From Arthrobacter sp. ISL-5 (GTDB lineage Bacteria > Actinomycetota > Actinomycetes > Actinomycetales > Micrococcaceae): a stretch of 64,000 nt of DNA. Positions 39,982-48,519 of this stretch are shown here, piece after piece (the stretch's first letter is position 1; every line of letters starts with the position of its first letter). The notes under the pieces were generated by a model. The model was not told the DNA's origin. It saw nothing but the letters and a program-made list of their open reading frames with translations, and made no database searches. Location of the stretch: the NCBI RefSeq assembly GCF_018613835.1, contig NZ_JAGGPM010000020.1, forward strand, positions 1 through 64,000, written 5' to 3'. The position numbers and the translations under genes are program-made.

Positions 39982-40905
39982 GTGAACTTTTTCCTTGCAG
40001 CCCTGGGTGTCCTCGGTGTCGCATCATCGGGACCGCTCATCGCCGCAACGCTCGGCGCAACAACGGTGAGCGCCCTCGCCATTGCCTTTTGGCGCAACGC
40101 GATCGGCGCCGCCGTCATGGCCTCTCCCACGCTGGTCCGGGAGCCCGCCCAGTTCGGTCGCATCACCGGCAAGGAGTTCCGCTGGTCGCTCATTGCGGCG
40201 GTGGCACTGGCCCTCCACTTCGCATGCTTCATTACGTCCCTCCAGCTGACCTCGGTGGCTGCCGCCACTGCGCTGGTCTGCCTGCAGTCAGCCTGGATTG
40301 CCGTCATACAGCTCCTGCGCGGAGTGAAGCACCGCTGGCAGGTCCTGGTGGGGCTCGGGATAGCCTTCGGCGGGGTGGTGACCATCACCGGCTTCGACAT
40401 GGGGGCCTCACCCGAGGCGCTGCTCGGAGACCTGCTGGCAATGGCCGGCGGCCTCCTGGCCGGGATCTACACGCTGGCCGGCGGGAAGGCCCGCCAGAGC
40501 ATGACCACGGGAACCTACACCGCGCTCTGCTACGGCATGTGCGCCGCGCTGGTGGCGGTGCTGGCACTCTTCGCCGGCCAGCCGCTGGTGGGGTTCGACG
40601 CCGGCGGCTGGCTGGGGATCATAGCGATCACCGTCTGTGCCCAACTGGTGGGGCACACGGTCTTCAACCACCTGCTGGCCACCATGAGCCCGCTGCTCGT
40701 CTCAATGATCATCCTGCTCGAGATCCCCGGGGCCGCCCTGCTTGCGGCCTTCTTCCTGAATGAGACGCTGCCGGCCGGGACGTATGGCGGGCTCGGGCTG
40801 ATCCTGGTGGGGCTCGCCGTCGTCGTGATGGGCCAGCGGAACGGCAAAGTGGGGCGCGGCACGCCGCCGGTGGAGCGCCCGCTTGCGGAGCTGGGCACTG
40901 ACTGA
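39982..40905 (+). CDS. EamA-family (DMT) membrane transporter
   Basis: About 307 aa from the GTG at 39982; the longer frame crosses tRNA-Ala. Ten hydrophobic segments in two EamA repeats, the second ending TLPAGTYGGLGLILVGLAVVVMG. The family exports metabolites such as amino acids or takes up nucleotide sugars; the substrate cannot be told. A monocistronic gene after the tRNA terminator, convergent with the glycosyltransferase at 40930. Confidence 0.88.
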   Translation: MNFFLAALGVLGVASSGPLIAATLGATTVSALAIAFWRNAIGAAVMASPTLVREPAQFGRITGKEFRWSLIAAVALALHFACFITSLQLTSVAAATALVCLQSAWIAVIQLLRGVKHRWQVLVGLGIAFGGVVTITGFDMGASPEALLGDLLAMAGGLLAGIYTLAGGKARQSMTTGTYTALCYGMCAALVAVLALFAGQPLVGFDAGGWLGIIAITVCAQLVGHTVFNHLLATMSPLLVSMIILLEIPGAALLAAFFLNETLPAGTYGGLGLILVGLAVVVMGQRNGKVGRGTPPVERPLAELGTD

Positions 40906-40929
40906 GGCCGGCTTGAAACCCGGCTGAGG

Positions 40930-41835
40930 CTACTGCCCGCCGCGGCGGGCGGGCTGGCTGGTGTTCACGGTGTGGATGGCGCGCAGCAACTTGGCCGGGA
41001 AATACACCGAGAAGAACACCACCATGGGCGCCTTGAGGGCCATCTTCTTTACGTTGTGGGCCTTGTACGTACGGTCGAAGCGGGTCACGTAGTACCGGTA
41101 GTCGCGCGGCGAGTCTTCCAGCCGGCGGGCCGACATCCCGGAGACCATCTGCGGCCAGTACTGGACCTTGAGGTCGTGGTCGGCCAGATGCAGGGACAGA
41201 TCGATGTCCTCGTGCATCTCGTCTTTCTCATCGCGGCAGGTCTCGTCCCTGATGGTTTCCCAGGCCGAGCGCCGGAGCGCCATGTTTGATCCGAAAAGGA
41301 AGTGGTACTGGTGCTTGGCCAGTTTCAGCATCAGCTGGCGCATCTTGTCGTCGGCCTTGAGGCCGAAACGGCGCATGGGCATGTCGTAATACACCACCGG
41401 CCCCGTGGCGGCCTGCGTGGACGGGTCCGCAAACGCCTTCTGCACCTGCTCCACCCAGTCGGGCTCCACCACGGAGTCCGCGTCGATGCGGCCCAGGATT
41501 TCACCGGTGGCGTGGTCGAGGCCAAAGTTTCGGGTGGGGATGAGGCCCTGGCTCGTGTCCTGGCTCAGCAGGATGATGGGGCTCTCCGGGTACTCCTGCT
41601 GCATCTGCAGCACAATCGCGGCCGTGCGGTCCTTGGACATGTTGTCCACCACGATGATCTCGTGAGCGGGAACGGACTGGTACACCGCGGCGATGAGGCA
41701 CTGCCGGATGACGCTTTCCTCGTTGTATGCCGGTATGACGATGGATACGCCCGGCAGTTGCGGAGCGTCAGGCAGGACCTCGGAAGATCTATCGGGTGAC
41801 ATCACCTCAAATTTAGCACCGATAGTTTTCGCCAC
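40930..41835 (-). CDS. Glycosyltransferase family 2 protein
   Basis: Up to 301 aa. GT-A fold with SIVIPAYNEE at about 31-40, the nucleotide-binding acidic VVDNMSKD, the DxD-type motif RIDADSVVEPDW, and a later acceptor block (DEMHEDIDLSLHLADHD). The tail ends in a hydrophobic-basic segment (VVFFSVYFPAKLLRAI) that could associate with the membrane. Start is uncertain: GTG 41835, or ATG 41802 with GAGGTG directly abutting it. Sugar and acceptor unknown. Confidence 0.87.
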   Translation of the reverse strand: MAKTIGAKFEVMSPDRSSEVLPDAPQLPGVSIVIPAYNEESVIRQCLIAAVYQSVPAHEIIVVDNMSKDRTAAIVLQMQQEYPESPIILLSQDTSQGLIPTRNFGLDHATGEILGRIDADSVVEPDWVEQVQKAFADPSTQAATGPVVYYDMPMRRFGLKADDKMRQLMLKLAKHQYHFLFGSNMALRRSAWETIRDETCRDEKDEMHEDIDLSLHLADHDLKVQYWPQMVSGMSARRLEDSPRDYRYYVTRFDRTYKAHNVKKMALKAPMVVFFSVYFPAKLLRAIHTVNTSQPARRGGQ

Positions 41836-41966
41836 GGCCGGTTCCGGCGGGGTTGCGGTCTGAGTTGGGGTCCGGCTCCCGGGGTGATATGACAGGAGGG
41901 GCCCCGCACCAGGCGGGACCCCTCCGGCTGCACGCCGTTGCCGGCGTGGCGCTGTTACTTGTTAAC

Positions 41967-42914
41967 CTACGTGTCGGCGGGCTTGTTCGTGCCGTTCTCC
42001 ATGTTGACGGCAATGTTCTTGACGGCTGTCTTGGCGTCCGTGGGAACTGTGCCGGCGCTGTCTTCATCCTCGGCGACGTGCTTGGCTTTGTCGGCGTCTT
42101 CCTCGGCGTCGGTGGACACAGCCGCTGCCGCCGCCGCCGTACCAGCCGCGGACTCGCTGACCGTGGCTGCGGGAACCGGAGCGGGCGTTTCAGCTGCGGG
42201 CGTTTCAGCTGCCGGAGTTGACGGTGCCGGGGTGACGGGTGCCGGGGTTTTCCAGGGATCCTCCACGGGCTTGGAAGCCTTCCAGGCAGCGACCCCGGCG
42301 GCCACAGCCGCGGCGATTACACCGACAATGAGGAGCCCGCGCTTCTTCGGCTTCTCCGGCTGCACCAGTGCTTTGCCGGTCACGGACTTGCTGGCTTCGG
42401 AGGCTGCTGACTTCAAATGGCCCCCGGCCACGTGCGCCTGCTCCTGGATCGTGTGGATGATGCCGGCGTCGCCAAGTTTCTGGGCCACGGCGTCAACGCG
42501 GGCAGGTGCACTCTCCAGCGTGCGGTGCACTACCTCGGAGGCAGTCCCGATCTGGTCCGAGAGGCGCGGAAGGTATTCCACCACCACGCGGTCGCGGGCC
42601 TGGGCAATGACGGGAGTTGCCTTGTCCAGGGCCTCGTGCAGCCGCGGCGGGGCGCCCTCGACGACGTCGTGAATCTTGGGTGCCAGCTGCGCCAGTCCGT
42701 CCTGGAGACGGGGTGTCACGGTGGCAACTCCGTCCGCCAGGTTGTGGGCTGCCGATTTGAGCCCTTCCTGGATCTTGGGGGAAGCGGTGTCAATGCCGTG
42801 CTGCAGGCGGGGCACGGCCCAGTCGACTGCTGCCTCTACCTTGTCTTTCGCGGTTTCAACCGCTGAACTGACCGACAACTCCAGTTCGCGGGCAATACGA
42901 TCCGATTTCTTCAC
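41967..42914 (-). CDS. Helical-repeat single-pass membrane protein, function unknown
   Basis: 315 aa. Residues 1-175 are amphipathic helix, with a loose repeat of about 20-22 residues around a P-[RK]-[LI]-Q-[ED]-GL pattern (for example VPRLQHGI, SPKIQEGL, TPRLQDGL, APKIHDVV), recalling apolipoprotein or LEA-like proteins. A membrane helix lies at about 193-211, and the last 100 residues are an Ala/Pro/Glu disordered tail. The frame starts with MKKSDRIARELELSV. It is divergent from ppiA. I recognise no characterised homologue. Confidence 0.8.
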   Translation of the reverse strand: MKKSDRIARELELSVSSAVETAKDKVEAAVDWAVPRLQHGIDTASPKIQEGLKSAAHNLADGVATVTPRLQDGLAQLAPKIHDVVEGAPPRLHEALDKATPVIAQARDRVVVEYLPRLSDQIGTASEVVHRTLESAPARVDAVAQKLGDAGIIHTIQEQAHVAGGHLKSAASEASKSVTGKALVQPEKPKKRGLLIVGVIAAAVAAGVAAWKASKPVEDPWKTPAPVTPAPSTPAAETPAAETPAPVPAATVSESAAGTAAAAAAVSTDAEEDADKAKHVAEDEDSAGTVPTDAKTAVKNIAVNMENGTNKPADT

Positions 42915-43069
42915 AACTACCTCCCGATTAATGTGACGGCTCTGTCGCTAGCCTACGTTGATGATTGCCCGGGCTGCTATCGTTCCGGCGGATTCAGCGC
43001 GGATTTCACCCAACGCGGAACTGCCTTTCCAGCCCCTTCCGCGTTGACCCGCCGTGAAAGAATGGCCGT

Positions 43070-43615
43070 ATGACTGCCACAGCAACTGCAAAAGCAACCA
43101 TCCACACAAGCCTCGGCGACATCGTCGTGAACCTCTTCGGCAACCACGCGCCCAAGACCGTTAAGAACTTCATTGGACTGGCCACGGGCGAGCAGCCTTG
43201 GACGCACCCGGAAACCGGCGAAGACAAGACGGGTACGCCGCTGTACAACGGCACCATTTTCCACCGGATCATCAAGGACTTCATGGTCCAGGCGGGCGAT
43301 CCCCTGGGCCGCGGCGTCGGCGGACCGGGCTACAAGTTCGACGACGAGATCCACCCGGAGCTGACCTTCAACGCCCCGTACAAGCTGGCCATGGCGAACG
43401 CCGGCATCCAGATGGGCAAGGGAACCAACGGTTCGCAGTTCTTCATCACCACCATCCCCACCGACTGGCTGCAGGGAAAGCACAGCATCTTCGGCGAAGT
43501 TGCTGACGACGAGTCCAAGAAGGTTGTTGACGCCATCGAGAGCGTCCGCACCGGAATGGGCGACCGTCCGGTAGAGGACGTCAAGATCAACAGCATCGAC
43601 GTCGAGCAGCTCTAA
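43070..43615 (+). CDS. ppiA: Cyclophilin-type peptidyl-prolyl cis-trans isomerase
   Basis: 181 aa, cytoplasmic (no signal). It speeds Xaa-Pro isomerisation in folding. Cyclophilin core motifs: FHRIIKDFMVQAGDPLGRGVGG, then MANAGIQMGKGTNGSQFFITT, then LQGKHSIFGEV. Matches Rv0009 in the conserved gyrA-ppiA-crgA-trpG-pknB order. The rhomboid gene starts 7 bp after its stop. Confidence 0.95.
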   Translation: MTATATAKATIHTSLGDIVVNLFGNHAPKTVKNFIGLATGEQPWTHPETGEDKTGTPLYNGTIFHRIIKDFMVQAGDPLGRGVGGPGYKFDDEIHPELTFNAPYKLAMANAGIQMGKGTNGSQFFITTIPTDWLQGKHSIFGEVADDESKKVVDAIESVRTGMGDRPVEDVKINSIDVEQL

Positions 43616-43622
43616 CCACACC

Positions 43623-44504
43623 ATGAGCTACGGGATACCGGCGGCTGAGCCGTCCGCACAGATACCCGTGTGCCCCCGGCACCCGGACCGGCCCTCGTAT
43701 GTGAGCTGCCAGCGCTGCGGGCGCCCGGCATGCCCCGAGTGCCAGCGGGCGGCCGCCGTCGGATTCCAGTGCGTTGACTGCGTCAACGAATCAAAACGTA
43801 CGACGCCGGCAGCCAGGACCGTCTACGGCGGCGCCGTTGCGTCCGACAAACCCTTGGTGACGTACGGGATCATCGCGCTTTGCGCCGTGCTGTATGTGCT
43901 GCAGTGGCTGATTCCGGGTGATGAGGTCTACCAGAACCTTGCCTTCGCCACCGTCTATGCCACCCCGGAGTACGGGGTGTTCGAACCTTGGCGCATGCTG
44001 ACGTCGGCGTTCCTCCATTCGCAAGGCTTCATCCTGCACATTGTGCTCAACATGTACATGCTGTGGATGTTCGGCCAGGCGCTGGAGCCGCTCCTCGGAC
44101 GCATCCGCTTCCTCGCCGTGTACGTCCTGTCCGCAATCGGCGGCTCCGTCGGTTATCTCCTGCTGACACCCGGCTACGTTCCCGGTCAGCCCCTCACCGG
44201 CGTCGTCGGCGCCTCGGGGGCCATCTTCGGGCTTTTCGGCGCCATGCTCGTGGTGCAGCGCCACCGCGGCGGGGACACCAGGCAGCTCTGGGTGCTCATC
44301 GCCATCAACGGGGTCATCGGCTTCATGGTCCCGCAGATCGCCTGGCAGGCCCACCTGGGCGGCCTGATCACAGGCGGGCTCTGCGCTGCCGCGATCGCGT
44401 ACGTCCCGCGCGGACCCCGCCGCAGCCTCATGCAGGCAGGCGGCCTCGCCTTGGTCGCGGCACTGCTGGTGGCGGCCACCTGGTACCGCGTCATCGCCGG
44501 CTGA
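43623..44504 (+). CDS. Rhomboid family intramembrane serine protease with B-box-like zinc finger
   Basis: 293 aa. The N-terminal 55 residues have a Cys/His pattern (C17, H20, C29, C32, C37, C40, C50, C53) like a B-box zinc finger. Six or seven membrane segments follow. The catalytic dyad is Ser198 in GASGAIFG and His244 in QAHLGG. The rhomboid WR motif (EPWRMLTSAFLHS) is present. It cleaves single-pass membrane substrates, unknown here. Seven bases after ppiA. Confidence 0.94.
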   Translation: MSYGIPAAEPSAQIPVCPRHPDRPSYVSCQRCGRPACPECQRAAAVGFQCVDCVNESKRTTPAARTVYGGAVASDKPLVTYGIIALCAVLYVLQWLIPGDEVYQNLAFATVYATPEYGVFEPWRMLTSAFLHSQGFILHIVLNMYMLWMFGQALEPLLGRIRFLAVYVLSAIGGSVGYLLLTPGYVPGQPLTGVVGASGAIFGLFGAMLVVQRHRGGDTRQLWVLIAINGVIGFMVPQIAWQAHLGGLITGGLCAAAIAYVPRGPRRSLMQAGGLALVAALLVAATWYRVIAG

Positions 44505-44603
44505 CCCGCCCCCACCCAGCTCCGCACGCGCCCTGACCCACTCCGGCGCCTGGAGTCTTTCCCCCGCGCAGAGGGTTCCCAGTCTTCCCGGTTCCGGCCA
44601 TTC

Positions 44604-44634
44604 CCCCGCTTCGTTTGAGGCGGGGTCTTTGGTT
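44604..44634 (+). terminator. Probable terminator after the rhomboid gene
   Basis: CCCCGC at 44604-44609 pairs with GCGGGG at 44620-44625, followed by TCTTTGGTTT. A 6-bp stem with a ten-base loop, so only moderate. Confidence 0.5.
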
Positions 44635-44642
44635 TAACGAGG

Positions 44643-45123
44643 TTATCCACAGGGGTTATCCACATTGTTGGTAACTTACACAGCTGTAGTTCACTCGGCG
44701 GAGCCCCAAATTCCCTGCGGACTCGCGGTTCATGCCACCGCCGCTCCCGCGGAGTCCACATATGTGGATAAGTTGCGGCGACGTGGCTGTGGTTAAGTGG
44801 ACAACTTTCGCTGGAACACCGCTTCCCGCAGCGCCGGAAGATGGAGTACGCGCAAGCGGCCGGTCGTCAGAGCCGCTGGCCACATCTCCAGGGCATGAAG
44901 ACCGGGTAATGCGGGATAGAACATCCGGTGAACCCAAGGCCAAAAGGGACGGCTGTCCACATTTTCAACAGGGTTATTCACAGTGGTAATAACTTACAGC
45001 GGTGTAGTTCAGGACTGTCCCATGCCCTGAAGGCCTACATCGCGGCGATCGCCCGCGGGTATCCCACAAGTTATCCCCATCTGTGGATAACCTGTGGGTA
45101 GCTGCCTGTTGCTAAGTGGATAA
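44643..45123. promoter_or_regulatory. Duplicated DnaA-box module upstream of the AhpD-like gene
   Basis: The 771-bp gap 44505-45275 has no gene. Two diverged copies with a 318-319 bp period match position by position: boxes or box remnants at 44643/44962, 44656 (TTATCCACA)/44974 (TTATTCACA), 44752/45071 (TTATCCCCA), 44763/45082 (both TGTGGATAA) and 44796/45115 (AGTGGACAA/AGTGGATAA). A non-DnaA motif TGTAGTTCA sits at 44685 and 45003, 29 bp after the second box in both. About 16 kb from dnaA. Confidence 0.75.
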
Positions 45124-45275
45124 CTTCACCCCGCGGGCGGCGCCGGGAGCAGATGGCGTCCCTTGCTGTGCAGTGACATGTCCCCGTCCACGGGGCATAC
45201 CCGCGTGTAGTCTCGGACTAGTTGCCAGCCACGTGGACCGACGGAGGCCGTGGCCCGATGTTGCGAGGAGTAACC

Positions 45276-45749
45276 GTGAGTAACCACTTCACAGAACGCG
45301 TCTTCCTGGACAAGCAACACCCTGCAGCCTGGCGGGCGTTGAACGGCCTGGGATTGAAGGCCAAGGAAGCTGCCCTTGAGGCCGGTTTGGACCCCAAGGT
45401 CATCGAACTGCTGCACGTCCGCATATCGCAGATCAACGGCTGCGCCTATTGCCTGGACATGCACGTGGCTGACGCCCTGGACGGCGGCGAGTCCGTGCAG
45501 CGGATCGCTGTCCTGTCCGCCTGGCGCGACACCGCCCTGTTTGACGGGACGGAGCGTGCGGCGCTGGCACTGGCAGAGAGCATCACGAATCTCCCTGATG
45601 CCCGGGAACGGGACCTGGAGGACGGCTATGCGCGCGAGCACCTGTCCGTCGAGCAGTACTCGGCTGTCAGCTGGCTGGCAATCGCCATGAATGCGTTCAA
45701 CCGGGTGTCCATCACCAGCCAGCACCCGGTGCGCCGCAAACAGGAGTAG
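45276..45749 (+). CDS. AhpD-like carboxymuconolactone decarboxylase family protein
   Basis: 157 aa from the GTG at 45276 (GAGGAG upstream). A six-helix CMD fold with the redox motif C56-A-Y-C59 and His63, as in AhpD peroxidase partners. It probably acts as a thiol-dependent peroxidase or disulfide reductant in the cytoplasm. The gene stands alone inside a DnaA-box-rich region, with boxes upstream (44643-45123) and downstream (45760-45878). Its own promoter must lie among those boxes. Confidence 0.88.
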   Translation: MSNHFTERVFLDKQHPAAWRALNGLGLKAKEAALEAGLDPKVIELLHVRISQINGCAYCLDMHVADALDGGESVQRIAVLSAWRDTALFDGTERAALALAESITNLPDARERDLEDGYAREHLSVEQYSAVSWLAIAMNAFNRVSITSQHPVRRKQE

Positions 45750-45759
45750 TCACGCAACG

Positions 45760-45878
45760 TTTTCCACAGACTTTCCACAATTGTTAATAACCTGCTGGCG
45801 GACCGACGGTGGCAGGGAAGGCCATGGCCCGCCTTTCAGGGTGGCACGGGGCCCGCCGGTTATCCACACTGTGGATAT
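45760..45878. promoter_or_regulatory. Further DnaA boxes downstream of the AhpD-like gene
   Basis: TTTTCCACA at 45760, CTTTCCACA at 45771, TTATCCACA at 45860 and TGTGGATAT at 45870. The first pair is followed by ATTGTTAATAACC, similar to the TTGTTGGTAAC after the first box pair at 44643-44664, suggesting a third, partial copy of that module. The 231-bp gap 45750-45980 has no gene. Confidence 0.6.
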
Positions 45879-45980
45879 CTTTACCAACATGTGTGGACGG
45901 GCGTCGTCGTCTAGGCGGTGCCCGGCGGGAAAAGGTCCGAGGTCATGCGTGGCCGGCCTGGGTTGGCTCAACTGCGCTGA

Positions 45981-46631
45981 TCATTGTGCTTGGGCAGGGT
46001 CGTTTGAGGCGGCACCTTCGGGTGGTGCCTGCTGGGTGATGCTCCAGCTGGCGAGAAAGTCGAGCTGTTCCTGTGCATGACTGCCCGGTTCGGCTGTATA
46101 GGCGATGAGGGTCAGGTCCTCGCCCGGAAGGTCGAGGGCATCACCTGTCAGTTCGATCTCGCCGACCAGCGGACAGTGAAGCGTCTTGCGGGCAGTGCGG
46201 TGGAAGCGGACGTTATGCCGGGCCCAGCGAACCGAGAACTCCGAACTTCCCGTGGCGAGGTCGCCGATGAGTGCGTTGAGGGCACGGTCATGGGGGCGGC
46301 GGCCCGCTTCTACCCGGAGCGCGGCGGTGAGATCGTCGGCAAGGGTCTCCCATTCGACGAAGAAGTCCCGTCCACGCGGGTCGAGGAACATGAATCGAGC
46401 GAGGTTCAGCGGCAGGGTTCCAGGGCTGAGGATGCCCGTGTAAAGGGCGAAACAGAGGTTGTTCGCGGCCAGGATGTCCATGCGGGCGTTCCGGACGTAG
46501 GCGGGCGTTCCCGTCATCCCGGCCAGGATCCGTTCGATGGTCCCGCCATAAGCGGGCAGCCCGGCCTGGGCCGGTGTGACGCGCGACCGACGGCTGGTGA
46601 GGAACTCGCGGACGTCTTTGCTGTTGTCCAT
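45981..46631 (-). CDS. MmyB-like regulator lacking its helix-turn-helix domain
   Basis: 216 aa; the family is normally about 280. The C-terminal ligand/PAS-like MmyB domain is complete (NARMDILAANNL, ARFMFLDPRGRDFFVEWE, VRWARHNVRFHRTARKTLHCPLVGEIELTGDAL, LIAYTAEPGS). The N-terminal start of the HTH domain is present (REFLTSRRSRVTPAQAGLP), but the sequence goes from LPAYGG straight to TIERILAGMTG. The XRE helix-turn-helix expected between them, roughly 65-75 residues, is absent with the frame kept. It is either a DNA-binding-dead remnant or a sensor-only protein. Confidence 0.82.
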   Translation of the reverse strand: MDNSKDVREFLTSRRSRVTPAQAGLPAYGGTIERILAGMTGTPAYVRNARMDILAANNLCFALYTGILSPGTLPLNLARFMFLDPRGRDFFVEWETLADDLTAALRVEAGRRPHDRALNALIGDLATGSSEFSVRWARHNVRFHRTARKTLHCPLVGEIELTGDALDLPGEDLTLIAYTAEPGSHAQEQLDFLASWSITQQAPPEGAASNDPAQAQ

Positions 46632-46684
46632 GCGTCTACGCTACGGCGGCCCAGCCGTCCCTGACAGGAACTGTCAGTACACCC

Positions 46685-47281
46685 CTAGCGCCAGACTCCG
46701 GACGTGCCCCGGCGGTGGCTGTCCACGAGGTGCGTATCCACCATGCCGATGGCTTCCATGAGGGCAAACATGGTGGTGGGGCCCACGAACGCGAAGCCCT
46801 TTTTCCTCAGCGCCTTGGACAGCGCGATGGACTCTGGCGACGTCGTCGGCACATCGGCGTGCGTGACAGGCTCAGGAGTGGAGGCTGGCTGAAACTGCCA
46901 GACGAAGTCCGCCAGACCACCCTCGGCACGCAGGGCAATGGTCGCCTGGGCGTTGGTGATGGCGGCGCGGATTTTGAGCCTGTTGCGCACGATGCCCGGA
47001 TCCTGGAGCAGCCGTTCGACGTCGGCTTCGGTAAACGCAGCAACCGTCTCCGGATGGAAATCGTGGAAGGCTGCACGGAAGGCCGGACGCTTGCGCAGGA
47101 TGGTGGCCCAGGACAGGCCGGCCTGGAACGCCTCCAGGCTGATGCGCTCGTAGAGGCCCTGTTCATCCCGGACGGGCAGGCCCCACTCTGTGTCGTAGTA
47201 CTCGCGCATGAGGGGGTCCGACGAGGCCCACAGCGGACGTGCCAGGCCATCGTCGCCGATGATGATGCCTTCCACTGTCAT
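46685..47281 (-). CDS. DNA-3-methyladenine glycosylase I, atypical zinc site
   Basis: 198 aa. A Tag-family base-excision enzyme removing 3-methyladenine. Fold markers: DPLMREYYDTEWG, LEAFQAGLSWATILRKRPAFR, DPGIVRNRLKIRAAITNA, KALRKKGFAFVGPTTMFALMEAIGMVDTH. E. coli Tag binds zinc through Cys4, His17, His175 and Cys179; here the N-terminal Cys is absent, His17 is replaced by Tyr, and no Cys follows the conserved C-terminal His. The zinc snap is probably not formed, as in some Tag relatives. Divergence of activity is possible. Confidence 0.88.
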   Translation of the reverse strand: MTVEGIIIGDDGLARPLWASSDPLMREYYDTEWGLPVRDEQGLYERISLEAFQAGLSWATILRKRPAFRAAFHDFHPETVAAFTEADVERLLQDPGIVRNRLKIRAAITNAQATIALRAEGGLADFVWQFQPASTPEPVTHADVPTTSPESIALSKALRKKGFAFVGPTTMFALMEAIGMVDTHLVDSHRRGTSGVWR

Positions 47282-47296
47282 GGTGGGTGGCGCGGG

Positions 47297-47548
47297 TCAG
47301 GAACGCCAGCGGGTGGTCATCAGGAAGCCGATGATGGCGATGCCGAAACCGGCCAGAATGTTCCAGGATTCCCATGCCTGGACGGGCAGCTGTCCCTCGC
47401 TGATGTAGAACGTGATGATCCACAGCAGGCCGATGATCATCAGGCCGAACATGACCGGCTTAAACCAGACGGGGTTCGGTTTGTAGGCCTGCGTGGAGAC
47501 CGGCTCGGCCGCACGGGCAGTCTTCTTACGTGGCTTTGACTCGGGCAC
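47297..47548 (-). CDS. crgA: Cell division protein CrgA
   Basis: 83 aa from the GTG at 47548 (AAGGAGG upstream). A basic cytoplasmic start (PESKPRKKTARAAEP), two membrane helices (WFKPVMFGLMIIGLLWIITFY and WNILAGFGIAIIGFLMTTRW) and a very short tail. It recruits divisome proteins and coordinates FtsZ with septal and polar peptidoglycan enzymes in Actinobacteria. Divergent from the sortase, as often in the order ppiA-crgA-trpG-pknB. Confidence 0.95.
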   Translation of the reverse strand: MPESKPRKKTARAAEPVSTQAYKPNPVWFKPVMFGLMIIGLLWIITFYISEGQLPVQAWESWNILAGFGIAIIGFLMTTRWRS

Positions 47549-47723
47549 ATGTCCTCCTTGGCGGGCTGAATCAAGAGTGTGGACCGCGGCTTGATATCCT
47601 GCAAGAAGGAAATCGCCGGCGGTCGGTGCGCTCTTGGTCAAGTCTGAAGTCTTACTAGCAGCCAATTCTAGCTGTAGTTCAGGCCACACCGGCGCCCGCC
47701 GCAACCGCCTTGGAGGAGAACGC

Positions 47724-48518
47724 GTGGTACTGCAGGAGAAGGTGGCGGCCGCCGCCGCGCCGTCCACCGGCGTCGTGATCCTGCGTAAATCAGTCCAGAT
47801 CGTCGGCGAGCTGCTCATCACAGCCGGCATCGTGCTCCTCCTGTTTGTCGCGTGGCAGCTGTGGTGGACCAATGTGGCGTCGGACGCCAAGCAAAGCGAA
47901 GTGATCAAGGACTTCGCGCGGGAACTGGGCGGACCCGTGACTCCTGCGCCGGTCCCGAGCCCGTCAGCGTCCACACCCGGCACCACGGATTACGGTACGC
48001 CGGTGGTCTCCAAGGCTCCGGGGCACGGCGGCACGATCGGCATCATGTACATCCCCCGGTTCGGCGAAAACTACACCCGGCCCATCGTCGAGGGAACCAC
48101 GGCGGACGTGCTGGACACCCTTGGCCTGGGCCACTACGGCAACACGTCCATGCCCGGGGCGGTGGGGAATTTCGCCGTGGCCGGCCACCGGCAGACGCAC
48201 GGTGCCGTCCTGGACAACATCCACACGCTGGTGCCCGGCGACAAGATCTATGTCCAGACACGCGACGGCTACTACGTCTACGTATTCCGGAACAACCGGA
48301 TCGTGATGCCCTCCGACGCCGACGTCCTCCTGCCCGTGCCGTCGCAGCCGGGAGTCAGGCCCACGGAAAGCTTCCTCACCATGACCAGCTGCAACCCCCG
48401 GTTCGGATCCCAGGAACGGATCATCGCGTACTCCCTGCTGGACCGCTGGCAGCCAACGTCCGCAGGTCCACCGGCTGAAATCGCAGCCCAGGTGGCGCGT
48501 GCCCGGGGGGAAGGCTGA
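47724..48518 (+). CDS. Class E sortase
   Basis: 264 aa from the GTG at 47724 with GGAGGAGAAC upstream. A membrane helix at about 24-48 anchors it with the catalytic domain outside. Catalytic His155 (AVAGHRQTHG), Cys223 (LTMTSC) and Arg232 (QERIIAYS) are present. Class E sortases attach LAXTG-type surface proteins to peptidoglycan in high-GC Gram-positives. No substrate gene is in the window. It is followed after one base by a small membrane protein. Confidence 0.94.
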   Translation: MVLQEKVAAAAAPSTGVVILRKSVQIVGELLITAGIVLLLFVAWQLWWTNVASDAKQSEVIKDFARELGGPVTPAPVPSPSASTPGTTDYGTPVVSKAPGHGGTIGIMYIPRFGENYTRPIVEGTTADVLDTLGLGHYGNTSMPGAVGNFAVAGHRQTHGAVLDNIHTLVPGDKIYVQTRDGYYVYVFRNNRIVMPSDADVLLPVPSQPGVRPTESFLTMTSCNPRFGSQERIIAYSLLDRWQPTSAGPPAEIAAQVARARGEG

Positions 48519-48519
48519 C

